From the NCBI GenBank assembly GCA_023392755.1, contig JAEWNM010000352.1, positions 1 through 7,172 of the forward strand: 7,172 bases of DNA, read 5' to 3'. This stretch comes from Bacillota bacterium (GTDB lineage Bacteria; Bacillota; Clostridia; Christensenellales; Aristaeellaceae). Shown here in pieces: positions 1-6,296 of the stretch (the stretch's first letter is position 1; each line of letters starts with the position of its first letter). Below the pieces are notes generated by a model. The model did not search any database. It was not told the origin of the DNA and saw only the letters and a list, made by a program, of their open reading frames with translations. Made by a program: the position numbers and the translations under genes.

Positions 1-275
1 GGGATATAGCGGGTATTGGCGCAGACCACAAAGGCGGCGGGTGCGTTGTAGTGCCTGCCGTTGTTTTCGCCAATGCACTCCTTCAGCCGCATAACGCCTT
101 GCGCGCCGGTTACGACAATAAACTCCCAGGGCTGCAGATTGCAGGCGGATGGGGCCGCCATGGCCGCCTGAAGCAGGGTTGTAATCTTCTCCCGCTCAAC
201 CTGTTTATCCGCGTCGTACACGCGTATGCTGCGGCGCTTGTACAATATGTCCATCAGGGTTTGCGTCTGGTCCAT
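1..275 (-). CDS. Nitroreductase family protein, N-terminal part (runs off the left edge)
   Basis: The first 91 codons of an FMN-dependent nitroreductase-family oxidoreductase are present; the rest lies outside the window. The family uses FMN and NAD(P)H to reduce nitro groups, quinones or other electrophiles in the cytoplasm, usually as a dimer. Visible are the N-terminal phosphate-binding signature YKRRSIRVY (residues 12-20) and the flavin-contacting stretch APSACNLQPW (41-50), followed by a beta strand EFIVV, all typical of the family's first third. The ATG start is supported by a perfect AGGAGG at 285-290 with a 9-base spacer. It follows the tandem GNAT gene after a 42-base gap on the same strand, so it is probably the distal gene of the same transcript. 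Family assignment is firm; the substrate cannot be told, and the catalytic C-terminal part is not visible. Confidence 0.93.
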   Translation of the reverse strand, partial: MDQTQTLMDILYKRRSIRVYDADKQVEREKITTLLQAAMAAPSACNLQPWEFIVVTGAQGVMRLKECIGENNGRHYNAPAAFVVCANTRYI

Positions 276-317
276 GGCCTAAATCCTCCTTGCCGTGTCC
301 TTGCGTTCCCGCCCCGT

Positions 318-1274
318 TTACAGGGCCAGTTCATAATAGTCCATGGTGGATGCTGCCACGAATCCGCAGGATTCGTACAGGCGCAGCGCGTTCTTGTTAT
401 TCGCGGCCACCTGAAGCATGATCTCCCCCGCCCCCGCCTCCTTCAGCTTTTGAACGGCGCCCATTAAGGCCGCCCTGCCCAAGCCCGTGCCCCTGTATTC
501 CGGCAATACGCCAAGGCCGTAAATGCCGCCCGTCCCGCCGCACAGCTGCACGTGCACCTTGCCGGCGGTCCGCCCCTCCCAGCGGATCAGGTATATGGTC
601 ATGCCCCGCTTTTCTTCCTCCTCCGGCAAAACGCGCTCCCCGGTGTCGGCCTCCTTTCCCTGCAAAGCGCCGTCCGCATCCGAAACATCCTGCCCCTCGT
701 TCCCGAAATAAATGGCGTTCTGCCGCGCGATTTCCGCCGCGTCCTCATTGCGGGCCTTTTCAAACACCACATCGGGCACGCCTGCGCGGCCATTTGGGGT
801 TTTTCCATCGCGCAGGTACATTTCAAACTCCGAATGGTGATACTTCGCCCCCGTCCTCTCCGCCGCACCCCGCCCGGCCGGCGATTGCCTGTCGCACAGC
901 AGCAGTATGCTTTTCGCCCCCCGCCGCCTGCATTCCGTAAGGGCCAGCGCGCTCAGCGTTTGAAACACGCCCCTGCGCCTGTAAGCGGGATGTACCATGC
1001 CGTTGAGCTCCATCGGCGCTCCCGCCCCGCCAAAGCAGCAGATGCCAATGTAGCCAATCAGCCTGTCCGACTCAAAATACATCAGCTCGTTCACCGCATA
1101 AAGGGCGGCCCGCGGTCCGCTCTGCGCGGCGGTGCCCAGCTTGTAATCCAGCTCCAGCTTCAGGCCGGCGCCGTCATGCCGCGTGCATTCCCCGGCCAAG
1201 GTGCTAATCGCAAGGCAGTCCTCCCCGCTGAGCGTTTCCTTGAGCCGTATGGAAAAGTCCGTACCTGCCCGCAT
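318..1274 (-). CDS. Tandem-domain GNAT N-acetyltransferase
   Basis: A 318-residue cytoplasmic protein built from two GNAT folds. The C-terminal domain (about 168-318) looks functional. It has the acetyl-CoA pyrophosphate loop RGTGLG (261-266) after the strand IYGLGVLPEY, and the usual motif B pattern NALRLYESCGF (295-305). The N-terminal domain (about 5-155) has the corresponding NGMVHPAYRRRGVF stretch (91-104), where the loop is RRRGVF and its last position is not the usual Gly/Ala. It may therefore bind acetyl-CoA poorly or have a structural role. Tandem GNATs of this shape acetylate small amines or antibiotics, but the substrate here is unknown. An acidic, low-complexity stretch (about 192-223) lies inside the second domain. 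Start: ATG with GGAGGG at 1281-1286. The kinase TGA (1288-1290) sits immediately 5' of this site, implying translational coupling. Confidence 0.9.
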   Translation of the reverse strand: MRAGTDFSIRLKETLSGEDCLAISTLAGECTRHDGAGLKLELDYKLGTAAQSGPRAALYAVNELMYFESDRLIGYIGICCFGGAGAPMELNGMVHPAYRRRGVFQTLSALALTECRRRGAKSILLLCDRQSPAGRGAAERTGAKYHHSEFEMYLRDGKTPNGRAGVPDVVFEKARNEDAAEIARQNAIYFGNEGQDVSDADGALQGKEADTGERVLPEEEEKRGMTIYLIRWEGRTAGKVHVQLCGGTGGIYGLGVLPEYRGTGLGRAALMGAVQKLKEAGAGEIMLQVAANNKNALRLYESCGFVAASTMDYYELAL

Positions 1275-1280
1275 GCGCCG

Positions 1281-1290
1281 CCCTCCTTCA
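1281..1290 (-). promoter_or_regulatory. Kinase stop codon abutting/overlapping the Shine-Dalgarno of the tandem GNAT gene
   Basis: On the minus strand the sequence reads TGAAGGAGGG, then CGGCGC, then the ATG of the tandem GNAT gene. The TGA of the hybrid kinase at 1288-1290 therefore forms the 5' edge of a strong ribosome binding site, and only 13 bases separate the two reading frames. This is the tightest junction in the window. It suggests that ribosomes finishing the kinase re-initiate on the acetyltransferase, keeping their outputs linked. The arrangement is seen directly; coupling is inferred. Confidence 0.75.
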
Positions 1291-3876
1291 TGTTTGCTTG
1301 TCCCGCCCTCTTTTTCGGGCCGATTCCAGCGCCTTTCTGATAGACGCCATGTCGATGGGCTTGGAAAGGTGCTGGTGGAAGCCCGCCTTTAAGGCCGCCT
1401 GAACATCCCCCTGGCCGGCATAGCCGGTCATCGCCACCAGAAGCACATCGTCAAGCGCCGGTTCACCGCGGATTTCCCGCGCCACCTCAAAGCCGCTTAA
1501 CACCGGCAGGCCAATATCGCAGAAAACCACGTCCGGCTTAAACATTTTTGCCATTTCGATACCCTGTGCGCCGTTTGCCGCACAGGCGCATTGATGCCCC
1601 TCATTTTTCAGCATGCTGCATACCAGGCTGGCATAATCCTGATTATCCTCCACCAGCAGCACCTTCATCGGGCCGGTATCCGCGTCCTCCGTCAAGTCCG
1701 CCGCGTTCACCGTCTCCTCGCTTTTTGGCATCGGCAGGCGGATCAAAAAACGGGAGCCTTTCCCCAAGCCTTCGCTATGCACGCCGGCCGAACCGCCATG
1801 GAGCACCGCGATGTTCCTGACAATGGCCAGGCCCAGGCCCAGGCCGCTGTTGCCCCTTTCCAGCGAATGGTCCGCCTGGGTAAAGGGCTCGAACAGCCGC
1901 GGCAATACATCCGGCCTGATTCCGATTCCGCTGTCCCGTACGCAAATCACGGCTTCCTCGCCTTCCCGGTACACCGCCAGCGCAGCTTCGCCGCCCATAT
2001 CGGTAAACTTCAGCGCGTTGTGCATCAGGTTGCCTATAATCTGCCTAAGGCGCACGGGGTCCGCGTGCAGGTAAAGCGGTTCTTCGCCAAGGCATACGGC
2101 AAGACTGACGCCCTTGCCGTCAAAAATCGGCTTCAGCTCCTCCGCCACCAGCCGGGCCAGCTCGTTCAGCTCCAGCCTTTCCTTTTTCAGGCGGATTATG
2201 TTGTGGGTGATGCGTGTCAAGTCCAGCAGGTCGTCTACCAGATGGCACAACTGATGCATCTGGCGCGTCATGATCTGAAGGGTTTTCCCGGCCTCATCCC
2301 TGTCCGTGGTGATGCCCAATAGCTGCAATCCCATGGAAATGGCCGCCAGGGGGTTGCGCAGCTCGTGGGAGAGCACGCCGATAAACTCATTTTTGTTCCT
2401 GTCGGCTTCCTCCATCTCCCGCACCAATTGCAGGGCCGTTTCCTGACTTTCGCGAAGCGCCGCCTCCGACTGGCGCCGTTCGATCAGGTCGGCTGCCTGC
2501 CGTGCCAGTACATCCAAAAAGCGCATCTGCTGTTCCAGGGGCTGATGCCTTTTGTGCCAATGGGTGGAAATCATGCCCAGCAGCTGGCCGCCCCGGGAAT
2601 ACAGGGGCGTGGCCTGGGTGGAGTTGATGCCGGCATTGATAAAACCGGCAGCGGCATTTGCCCGCGCCATGAAATCGCATGATTTGACGTCCTTCACAAA
2701 AACGCGGCGCCCTGTCCGCCAGGCCGTGGCGCAGGGCGTGCCGGCGGTTATGTCCACCCATTCCCAAGCGTCCGCCGCCGCCTGGTCAAGGCCCTTGTAG
2801 GCCAGCAGCTTCAGCCCGCCGGTCCTGCCGTGATCCGGGTAATATACCTGCAGGCTGGCTGCCTGGGACTGCATGATCCTGGCCGCCGCGTCCACAATCT
2901 TGTCGTACAGCGCCTGTATGTCCTCCTCATGAAAAAAAACGAGGCTTACGCTTTGCAACAGCTTTGCGCCGTCCAGCTCCGCCCGCAATTCCGCCCGGCT
3001 CTCCTTAAGCGCGGCCTGCGCCTTCGCACGCTCCACCGCCGCCCATGTACGCTCGGCGGTTTCCTTGACAAGGGATATTTCATCCGGCGTCCAATCCCTG
3101 GCCGTGGCCTGATGCACACAGAAGCACGCCGTGGATATGCCGTTTTTGCTAAGGGGAACGCAAATCAGGGAGCGCATGTTCAAAATGCGGAAGGCACGGC
3201 GCTCCTCCTCCCCCATTTCCCGGCCGCAATGAAGGTCTTTTGACACGATCATACGTCCCGCAAGAATGTCCGGCGCCAAATATCCCAGGGTTTCCACCGG
3301 AAGAAGGCCGGGGGACAGGGGATCATCCTCCCTGCGGTACATACGCTGCAGCACGAAATACTGCTTTGTGCCCTTCATAATTATGTCGCAGTACAACGAC
3401 CTGTCCACGTCAAGATGCTCGCCCAGCATGCGGGCCGACGCCTCCTGTATATCCAGCGGATCGTTTATCGGGCGGATAAAATCGCTGAGCCTGAGCAAAA
3501 ACGCTTCCCGCCGCTCGCTTTGCCGCAAATTCTCCTCCGTCTGCCTGCGCTTGGTAATATCCCGCCCGTATACGTGCAGCTCATCGCCCACGGGCACCGC
3601 CAGTATGCTGTACCAGGTGCCTGCCGCCGGCCCCTCCATCTCCGTGCGCTGTACCATCCCCGTCAACCTGGCCGTATGGTACGCGCCGTCAACAGCCGTG
3701 CCCACAAGGGCGGGAAACTCCTCCCAGATCACTTTCCCCCAAAGCTCCTCCGGCCGGCGGCCCACAATGTGGGCGGCCATACGGTTGGCATAGGTTATGC
3801 GCCACTTTCCGTCCAGCGAAAAAAAGCTGTCCTGGATGCTTTCATAGGCTTCAACCGCCGTGAAACAGGCCTCCAT
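1288..3876 (-). CDS. Soluble hybrid sensor histidine kinase, PAS-GAF-GAF-HisKA-HATPase-REC
   Basis: An 862-residue multi-sensor kinase with no membrane segment or signal peptide, so it senses an intracellular cue. Order: PAS (about 8-110, ending in the HVYGRDITKRR linker); GAF1 (about 125-285, ending DWTPDEISLVKETAERTW); GAF2 (about 305-467, with the STQATPLYSRGGQLLGMIST stretch); HisKA with H-box SHELRNP, phospho-acceptor His504; HATPase_c with N-box NLMHN (616-620), G1 DSGIGI (648-653), F-box LFEPF and G2 GLGLGL (678-683); C-terminal receiver (about 737-857) with Glu743/Asp744, phospho-acceptor Asp787 in CDIGLP, Thr817 and Lys839. All catalytic residues are intact. Charged coiled-coil linkers join the domains. 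The receiver is the last domain, so phosphate would pass to a separate histidine phosphotransfer protein or act allosterically; no such partner or DNA-binding regulator is in the window. Start: ATG at 3876 with AAGGGGG at 3886-3892. An out-of-frame ATG four bases upstream opens only a short frame. The ligand is unknown. Confidence 0.95.
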   Translation of the reverse strand: MEACFTAVEAYESIQDSFFSLDGKWRITYANRMAAHIVGRRPEELWGKVIWEEFPALVGTAVDGAYHTARLTGMVQRTEMEGPAAGTWYSILAVPVGDELHVYGRDITKRRQTEENLRQSERREAFLLRLSDFIRPINDPLDIQEASARMLGEHLDVDRSLYCDIIMKGTKQYFVLQRMYRREDDPLSPGLLPVETLGYLAPDILAGRMIVSKDLHCGREMGEEERRAFRILNMRSLICVPLSKNGISTACFCVHQATARDWTPDEISLVKETAERTWAAVERAKAQAALKESRAELRAELDGAKLLQSVSLVFFHEEDIQALYDKIVDAAARIMQSQAASLQVYYPDHGRTGGLKLLAYKGLDQAAADAWEWVDITAGTPCATAWRTGRRVFVKDVKSCDFMARANAAAGFINAGINSTQATPLYSRGGQLLGMISTHWHKRHQPLEQQMRFLDVLARQAADLIERRQSEAALRESQETALQLVREMEEADRNKNEFIGVLSHELRNPLAAISMGLQLLGITTDRDEAGKTLQIMTRQMHQLCHLVDDLLDLTRITHNIIRLKKERLELNELARLVAEELKPIFDGKGVSLAVCLGEEPLYLHADPVRLRQIIGNLMHNALKFTDMGGEAALAVYREGEEAVICVRDSGIGIRPDVLPRLFEPFTQADHSLERGNSGLGLGLAIVRNIAVLHGGSAGVHSEGLGKGSRFLIRLPMPKSEETVNAADLTEDADTGPMKVLLVEDNQDYASLVCSMLKNEGHQCACAANGAQGIEMAKMFKPDVVFCDIGLPVLSGFEVAREIRGEPALDDVLLVAMTGYAGQGDVQAALKAGFHQHLSKPIDMASIRKALESARKRGRDKQT

Positions 3877-3989
3877 GCATTAAGCCCCCTTGCGAAAAAG
3901 CAGGGTCGTGTCGTAAGTGTGCCGGCAGGCAAAAAAACGCGTTTTGAAATGAAATGATCCGAAATGCTTTTTCAGGCTTTGCGGGCTTT
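3877..3989 (-). other. 113-base intergenic spacer upstream of the kinase
   Basis: This is the longest gap inside the seven-gene run. It contains an AT-rich palindrome, AAAACGCGTTTT (3934-3945), followed on the minus strand by a seven-T run, and a small hairpin at 3981-3997 that spans the stop codon of the preceding GNAT gene. Neither makes a convincing terminator: the first has only a four-pair A-T stem and the second lacks a T tract. I see no good -35/-10 pair, so it is unclear whether the kinase has its own promoter. Confidence 0.5.
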
Positions 3990-4553
3990 TCAGCCGCGCT
4001 TTGATGCAAGGTCTTTCCATTCCTCCGCCAGGATGGCATACCGCAGCTCATTGTCCCATTGGCCATGCTTGAAACGCGCCTTTTGGAACTCCCCCTCCTT
4101 TTGCATGCCTATCTTCTGCATAATCCTTTCCGACCGGTGATTGTTGGCGTTGCAGCAGGCGAAAACCCTGTGCAGCGCCAGCGGCCCAAAGCATATACCA
4201 AGCAGTGCTCCGGCAATTTCCGCCGCGTACCCGCGGCCCCAGAAACCGGGCAGTATGAAATAGCCTATCTCGGCGCAGCCGCCGTATGCGTTCCTTGCGT
4301 ACACGTCGATATCCGCAAAGCCGATAAACTCGCCGCTGCAGGAAAGAAATACGGCGTATTCATAAGCCTTGCGGCCCTCATCGGCTTTGTTGTTTTCCAA
4401 CACCTCCAGAAAATAGGGAAGCAGGGCCTCCCGGCTGCCGTATCTGTCCCGCAAAGCGTATTGCATCACCTGCTCATTGGAAAAAACGGAATAGAACAAA
4501 TCAAAATCCTGTTTCTGAAATTCCCTGAATATTAGCCTTCCGTGCTGCTCCAC
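3990..4553 (-). CDS. RimJ/RimL-type GNAT acetyltransferase (GTG start)
   Basis: A single-domain GNAT protein of the RimJ/RimL (Acetyltransf_3) type, 187 residues from the start chosen here. Members transfer acetyl from acetyl-CoA to protein N-termini or to small amines in the cytoplasm. Features are the opening GRLIFREF strand (near residue 5, like the family's usual ERLILRPF), EIGYFILPGFWGRGYA (95-110) with the acetyl-CoA loop WGRGYA, and a motif B region with NANNHRSERIMQKIGM (137-152). Start choice: an in-frame ATG lies six codons upstream at 4571, but it has no ribosome binding site. The GTG at 4553 has GGGAGG at 4561-4566 with a seven-base spacer, and it puts the GRLIFREF strand at the usual distance from the N-terminus. 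The gene follows the HD gene on the same strand after 92 bases. The substrate is unknown and need not be a ribosomal protein. Confidence 0.88.
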   Translation of the reverse strand: MEQHGRLIFREFQKQDFDLFYSVFSNEQVMQYALRDRYGSREALLPYFLEVLENNKADEGRKAYEYAVFLSCSGEFIGFADIDVYARNAYGGCAEIGYFILPGFWGRGYAAEIAGALLGICFGPLALHRVFACCNANNHRSERIMQKIGMQKEGEFQKARFKHGQWDNELRYAILAEEWKDLASKRG

Positions 4554-4586
4554 CGATACGCCTCCCGCCATTTAAGCATCAGGGCG

Positions 4587-4610
4587 CCTGCGACGCGTTC
4601 CCTTCGCAGG
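4587..4610 (-). repeat. Inverted repeat between the HD and GNAT genes
   Basis: Perfect seven-base arms CCTGCGA and TCGCAGG flank a ten-base loop. In the minus-strand transcript this would form a hairpin about 21 bases upstream of the GNAT ribosome binding site. No T run follows, so it is not an intrinsic terminator. It could modulate mRNA stability or be chance in GC-rich DNA. Confidence 0.35.
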
Positions 4611-4645
4611 GTATGCCGCGGCGCGGGTCCATGCCCGCCGGGGTT

Positions 4646-5347
4646 TTATGCCTTTTCTTCTCCGGCCTTTCCGCACAGCAGGCCTTCAAGGCGGCCCATA
4701 CCGCTTTCACGGCATTCCCTTGACTGCGCCAGCAGGCTCTGATAAAACGCCGACGCCGAATCCCGGCGGCCCTGCGCAATCTCCCGCCCGCGCCGGGTAT
4801 AAAACAGGCCGTACAGCTTTTCCAGCTTGAACTTGTATTCATGGAAAAACGACGACGGCCCGGCGTCCGCGCCGTCCATCACGCGGCCGTTTTCGTCCAC
4901 CGTATACAGGGGGTCGGATACCTGGCCCTTGTATATCAGGGTTCTTGCGATCCCCAGCGCACCCGTGGCGTCCAGCTTGTCGGCGTCAAAGAGAATCTTC
5001 GCCTCCAGGCTGCCCGGCTGCGCGTCGTTTCTGTACCGGTGGGACAATATGCACAGCCGCACCCGGTCCGCCTGCCCATGCGCCCAGCCGATCCCCGCAA
5101 GAAAATCATACGCCATCCTGCTGCCGATTTCCGCGTGGCAGACATCGGGGTTTTTGAACTGCTCCTCCCGGCCGATGTCATGCAAAAGGCAGGCGGCGAT
5201 TAAAACGTCAAGGTCAACGTTTTCCTCGCTCCCCGCGATATCCAGCGCCGCGTACAGCACGCGGTAGATATGCTCCTTGTCGTGGGCGCTGTCCCTCATG
5301 CAATCAAGCATGTGGTTTTCAATGAGCCCATATGTCTTTTTGTCCAT
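4646..5347 (-). CDS. HD-domain phosphohydrolase
   Basis: A 233-residue cytoplasmic metal-dependent phosphohydrolase of the HD superfamily. Metal-binding residues appear in order: His26 in AHDKEHIYRV (21-30), the HD pair His56-Asp57 in LLHDIGR (54-60), a further His71 in CHAEIG, and the distal Asp in the FDADKLDA segment (120-127). This pattern and length resemble the small stand-alone HD proteins of the YedJ/YpgQ type; work on Bacillus YpgQ, as I recall it, reported nucleotide pyrophosphohydrolase activity. Nucleotide substrates are plausible here but not shown. The ATG at 5347 has AAGGTG at 5353-5358, a moderate site. The gene begins 20 bases after the flavodoxin stop, so co-transcription is likely. 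The C-terminal tail (about 185-233) is charged and probably helical. The superfamily is certain; the substrate is open. Confidence 0.92.
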   Translation of the reverse strand: MDKKTYGLIENHMLDCMRDSAHDKEHIYRVLYAALDIAGSEENVDLDVLIAACLLHDIGREEQFKNPDVCHAEIGSRMAYDFLAGIGWAHGQADRVRLCILSHRYRNDAQPGSLEAKILFDADKLDATGALGIARTLIYKGQVSDPLYTVDENGRVMDGADAGPSSFFHEYKFKLEKLYGLFYTRRGREIAQGRRDSASAFYQSLLAQSRECRESGMGRLEGLLCGKAGEEKA

Positions 5348-5367
5348 TGCGCACCTTAACCTACGGC

Positions 5368-5808
5368 TTACGCCTTCATTTTCGCGGGCATGCCGTTGGT
5401 TTTCACATCGCGGTAGGAAACCAGGGTGCAGCCCTTGCCCTCGATCAATGCCCTGGTGCCCTCCCGGCTCTTTTCCGTTTCGCCGCCGCCGGAGCAGAGA
5501 AAGACCTCCACCTCCTTGCCCTTTGGCAAGAGCGCCGCGATGGCGTTAAAGGCGGGCGCGGGATACCCGGCCCACACCGGGCAGCCGATGATAATCCGGT
5601 CATACTCCTGAAGATTCACATCAAGGGGGCGGATGGCCGACGCCCTGCGGCGCATCGCCAGAAAACAGCCGGTGACAAAAGCGCCCAAAAGGCTGCGCTC
5701 CCGTACCTCCGCCACATGGCACAAAGGCGCGTTCATCGTAGCGGCCAGGCGCTCCGCCTCCCGCCCGGTCGCGCCGCCGAAGGTGTAATAGACGATTACG
5801 GTTTTCAT
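5368..5808 (-). CDS. Short flavodoxin-like protein
   Basis: A 146-residue flavodoxin-fold protein, probably an FMN-binding electron carrier or small oxidoreductase of the cytoplasm. It opens with the strand and phosphate loop MKTVIVYYTFGGATGREAE (1-19). It has IIIGCPVWAGYPAPA (72-86), equivalent to the family's GSPVYAG flavin-stacking loop, and a third loop FLCSGGGETEKS (103-114). The phosphate loop reads TFGGATG rather than the usual S/T-x-T-G-N-T, so FMN affinity may differ. Start: an in-frame ATG lies 11 codons upstream, but the ATG at 5808 has a perfect AGGAGG (5815-5820) with a six-base spacer and begins exactly at the first beta strand. It follows the 70-residue hypothetical gene after 66 bases and precedes the HD gene by 20 bases. 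Its redox partner is unknown; the nitroreductase in the same run is another flavoprotein. Confidence 0.88.
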   Translation of the reverse strand: MKTVIVYYTFGGATGREAERLAATMNAPLCHVAEVRERSLLGAFVTGCFLAMRRRASAIRPLDVNLQEYDRIIIGCPVWAGYPAPAFNAIAALLPKGKEVEVFLCSGGGETEKSREGTRALIEGKGCTLVSYRDVKTNGMPAKMKA

Positions 5809-5874
5809 TGTATGCCTCCTTCGTTTGCATTCACAGGCCAAGTGTTATCAAAGCCCGCCATGCGGTTTCACGCA

Positions 5875-6087
5875 TCAAAAGCCGGCCGGCGCGGCTGTTT
5901 TGTCCGGCGCCGCCAGCGCCTCCTCAATCAGCGCTTTTGAAATATACATTGCTTTCAGCCTGTTTAGAAGAAGTGTATGATGGGACGTTCCCCCCAAAAA
6001 CTTCTCCTTTGCCTTTTCACATTTGCGGATGATGGAACAAACCGCCTCAAGCGCCTGTGTCAACTCTTCCATGGTGTATTTGTCCAT
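5875..6087 (-). CDS. Small hypothetical protein, 70 residues
   Basis: I do not recognise a named family. The 70-residue product is charged and predicted mostly helical. MDKYTMEELTQALEAVCSI forms one helix, RKCEKAKEKF continues it with basic residues, a short turn GGTSHHT follows, then a second helix LLLNRLKAMYISKALIEEAL, ending in a Pro/Ala-rich tail. This looks like a two-helix hairpin, with no signal peptide or membrane segment. The ATG at 6087 is preceded by GAGGGA (6095-6100) with about seven spacer bases. The frame stays open further upstream to 6234, but that part overlaps the terminator and is Arg/Pro/Gly-rich, unlike a real N-terminus. An ATG at 6114 is an alternative start. It is the first gene after a terminator and so may head the transcript. 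Two cysteines (16 and 23) are seven residues apart. Confidence 0.65.
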   Translation of the reverse strand: MDKYTMEELTQALEAVCSIIRKCEKAKEKFLGGTSHHTLLLNRLKAMYISKALIEEALAAPDKTAAPAGF

Positions 6088-6143
6088 GCTGCTTTCCCTC
6101 AAATTCCAATGCATGAGCCCTTGGCAATAAGGCCACAGGCTTT

Positions 6144-6149
6144 TGTCAA
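6144..6149 (-). promoter_or_regulatory. Possible -35 box (TTGACA) for the downstream gene run
   Basis: A consensus TTGACA on the minus strand lies between the terminator and the 70-residue gene, about 57 bases upstream of that gene's ATG, where a promoter for the run is expected. No good -10 hexamer follows at 16-18 bases: 17 bases downstream reads TGCCAA, and the best match, TATTGC, is only 14 bases away. It is therefore a candidate by position, not a supported promoter. Confidence 0.3.
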
Positions 6150-6165
6150 CCCATCTGTTTGGTGC

Positions 6166-6205
6166 AAAAAAACGCGCACCCGGCCTTCCCGCAGGCCTTT
6201 TCGCG
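6166..6205 (-). terminator. Intrinsic terminator after the toroid gene
   Basis: Read on the minus strand, CGCG (6202-6205), an internal loop, GGCCT, a six-base GCGGGA loop, AGGCC, an internal loop and CGCG (6173-6176) are followed directly by seven T residues (6166-6172). The inner stem is five G/C-rich pairs and the outer is four. It lies about 90 bases past the stop of the toroid gene and upstream of the next minus-strand gene, so it would separate the two transcripts. Confidence 0.65.
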
Positions 6206-6296
6206 CATCCTTGCCTGCCTTTGGCAAAACGCACGGCTCCCCTACCCTATGATACGACTTTTATCCCAAAAATTCCAGACCTTTCCGTACCGCACT
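6206..6296. other. Non-coding spacer downstream of the toroid gene
   Basis: About 90 bases between the toroid gene stop and the terminator. Apart from a small TTGCC/GGCAA inverted repeat (6211-6227) I see no coding or regulatory signal. Confidence 0.4.

Noticed and set aside
552..1340. Long plus-strand open frame (262 codons) opposite the tandem GNAT gene
   Set aside because: It is antisense to a well-supported GNAT gene, rich in Pro/Arg/Ala as expected of a shadow in GC-rich DNA, and shows no family motif.
1591..2322. Plus-strand open frame (243 codons) opposite the kinase
   Set aside because: It lies wholly antisense to the HisKA-HATPase-REC region, with no recognisable domain; composition matches a mirror frame.
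3981..3997. Hairpin at the end of the RimJ/RimL-type GNAT gene as an intrinsic terminator
   Set aside because: The stem is about six pairs with a bulge and a GAAA loop, spans the stop codon and is not followed by a T run.
3851..4066. Minus-strand 71-codon frame between the GNAT and kinase genes
   Set aside because: It overlaps the end of the GNAT gene and the start of the kinase in another frame, with no ribosome binding site of its own and no motif.
4571..4571. ATG as the start of the RimJ/RimL-type GNAT gene
   Set aside because: It has no ribosome binding site, while the GTG six codons later has an ideal GGGAGG and fits the family's N-terminus.
5809..5841. Eleven-codon N-terminal extension of the flavodoxin-like protein
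   Set aside because: The extension contains the AGGAGG site of the downstream ATG and would precede the first beta strand with a basic peptide not usual for the family.
6088..6234. N-terminal extension of the 70-residue protein
   Set aside because: It runs through the terminator and is Arg/Gly/Pro-rich without a convincing start site; the ATG at 6087 has a better site.
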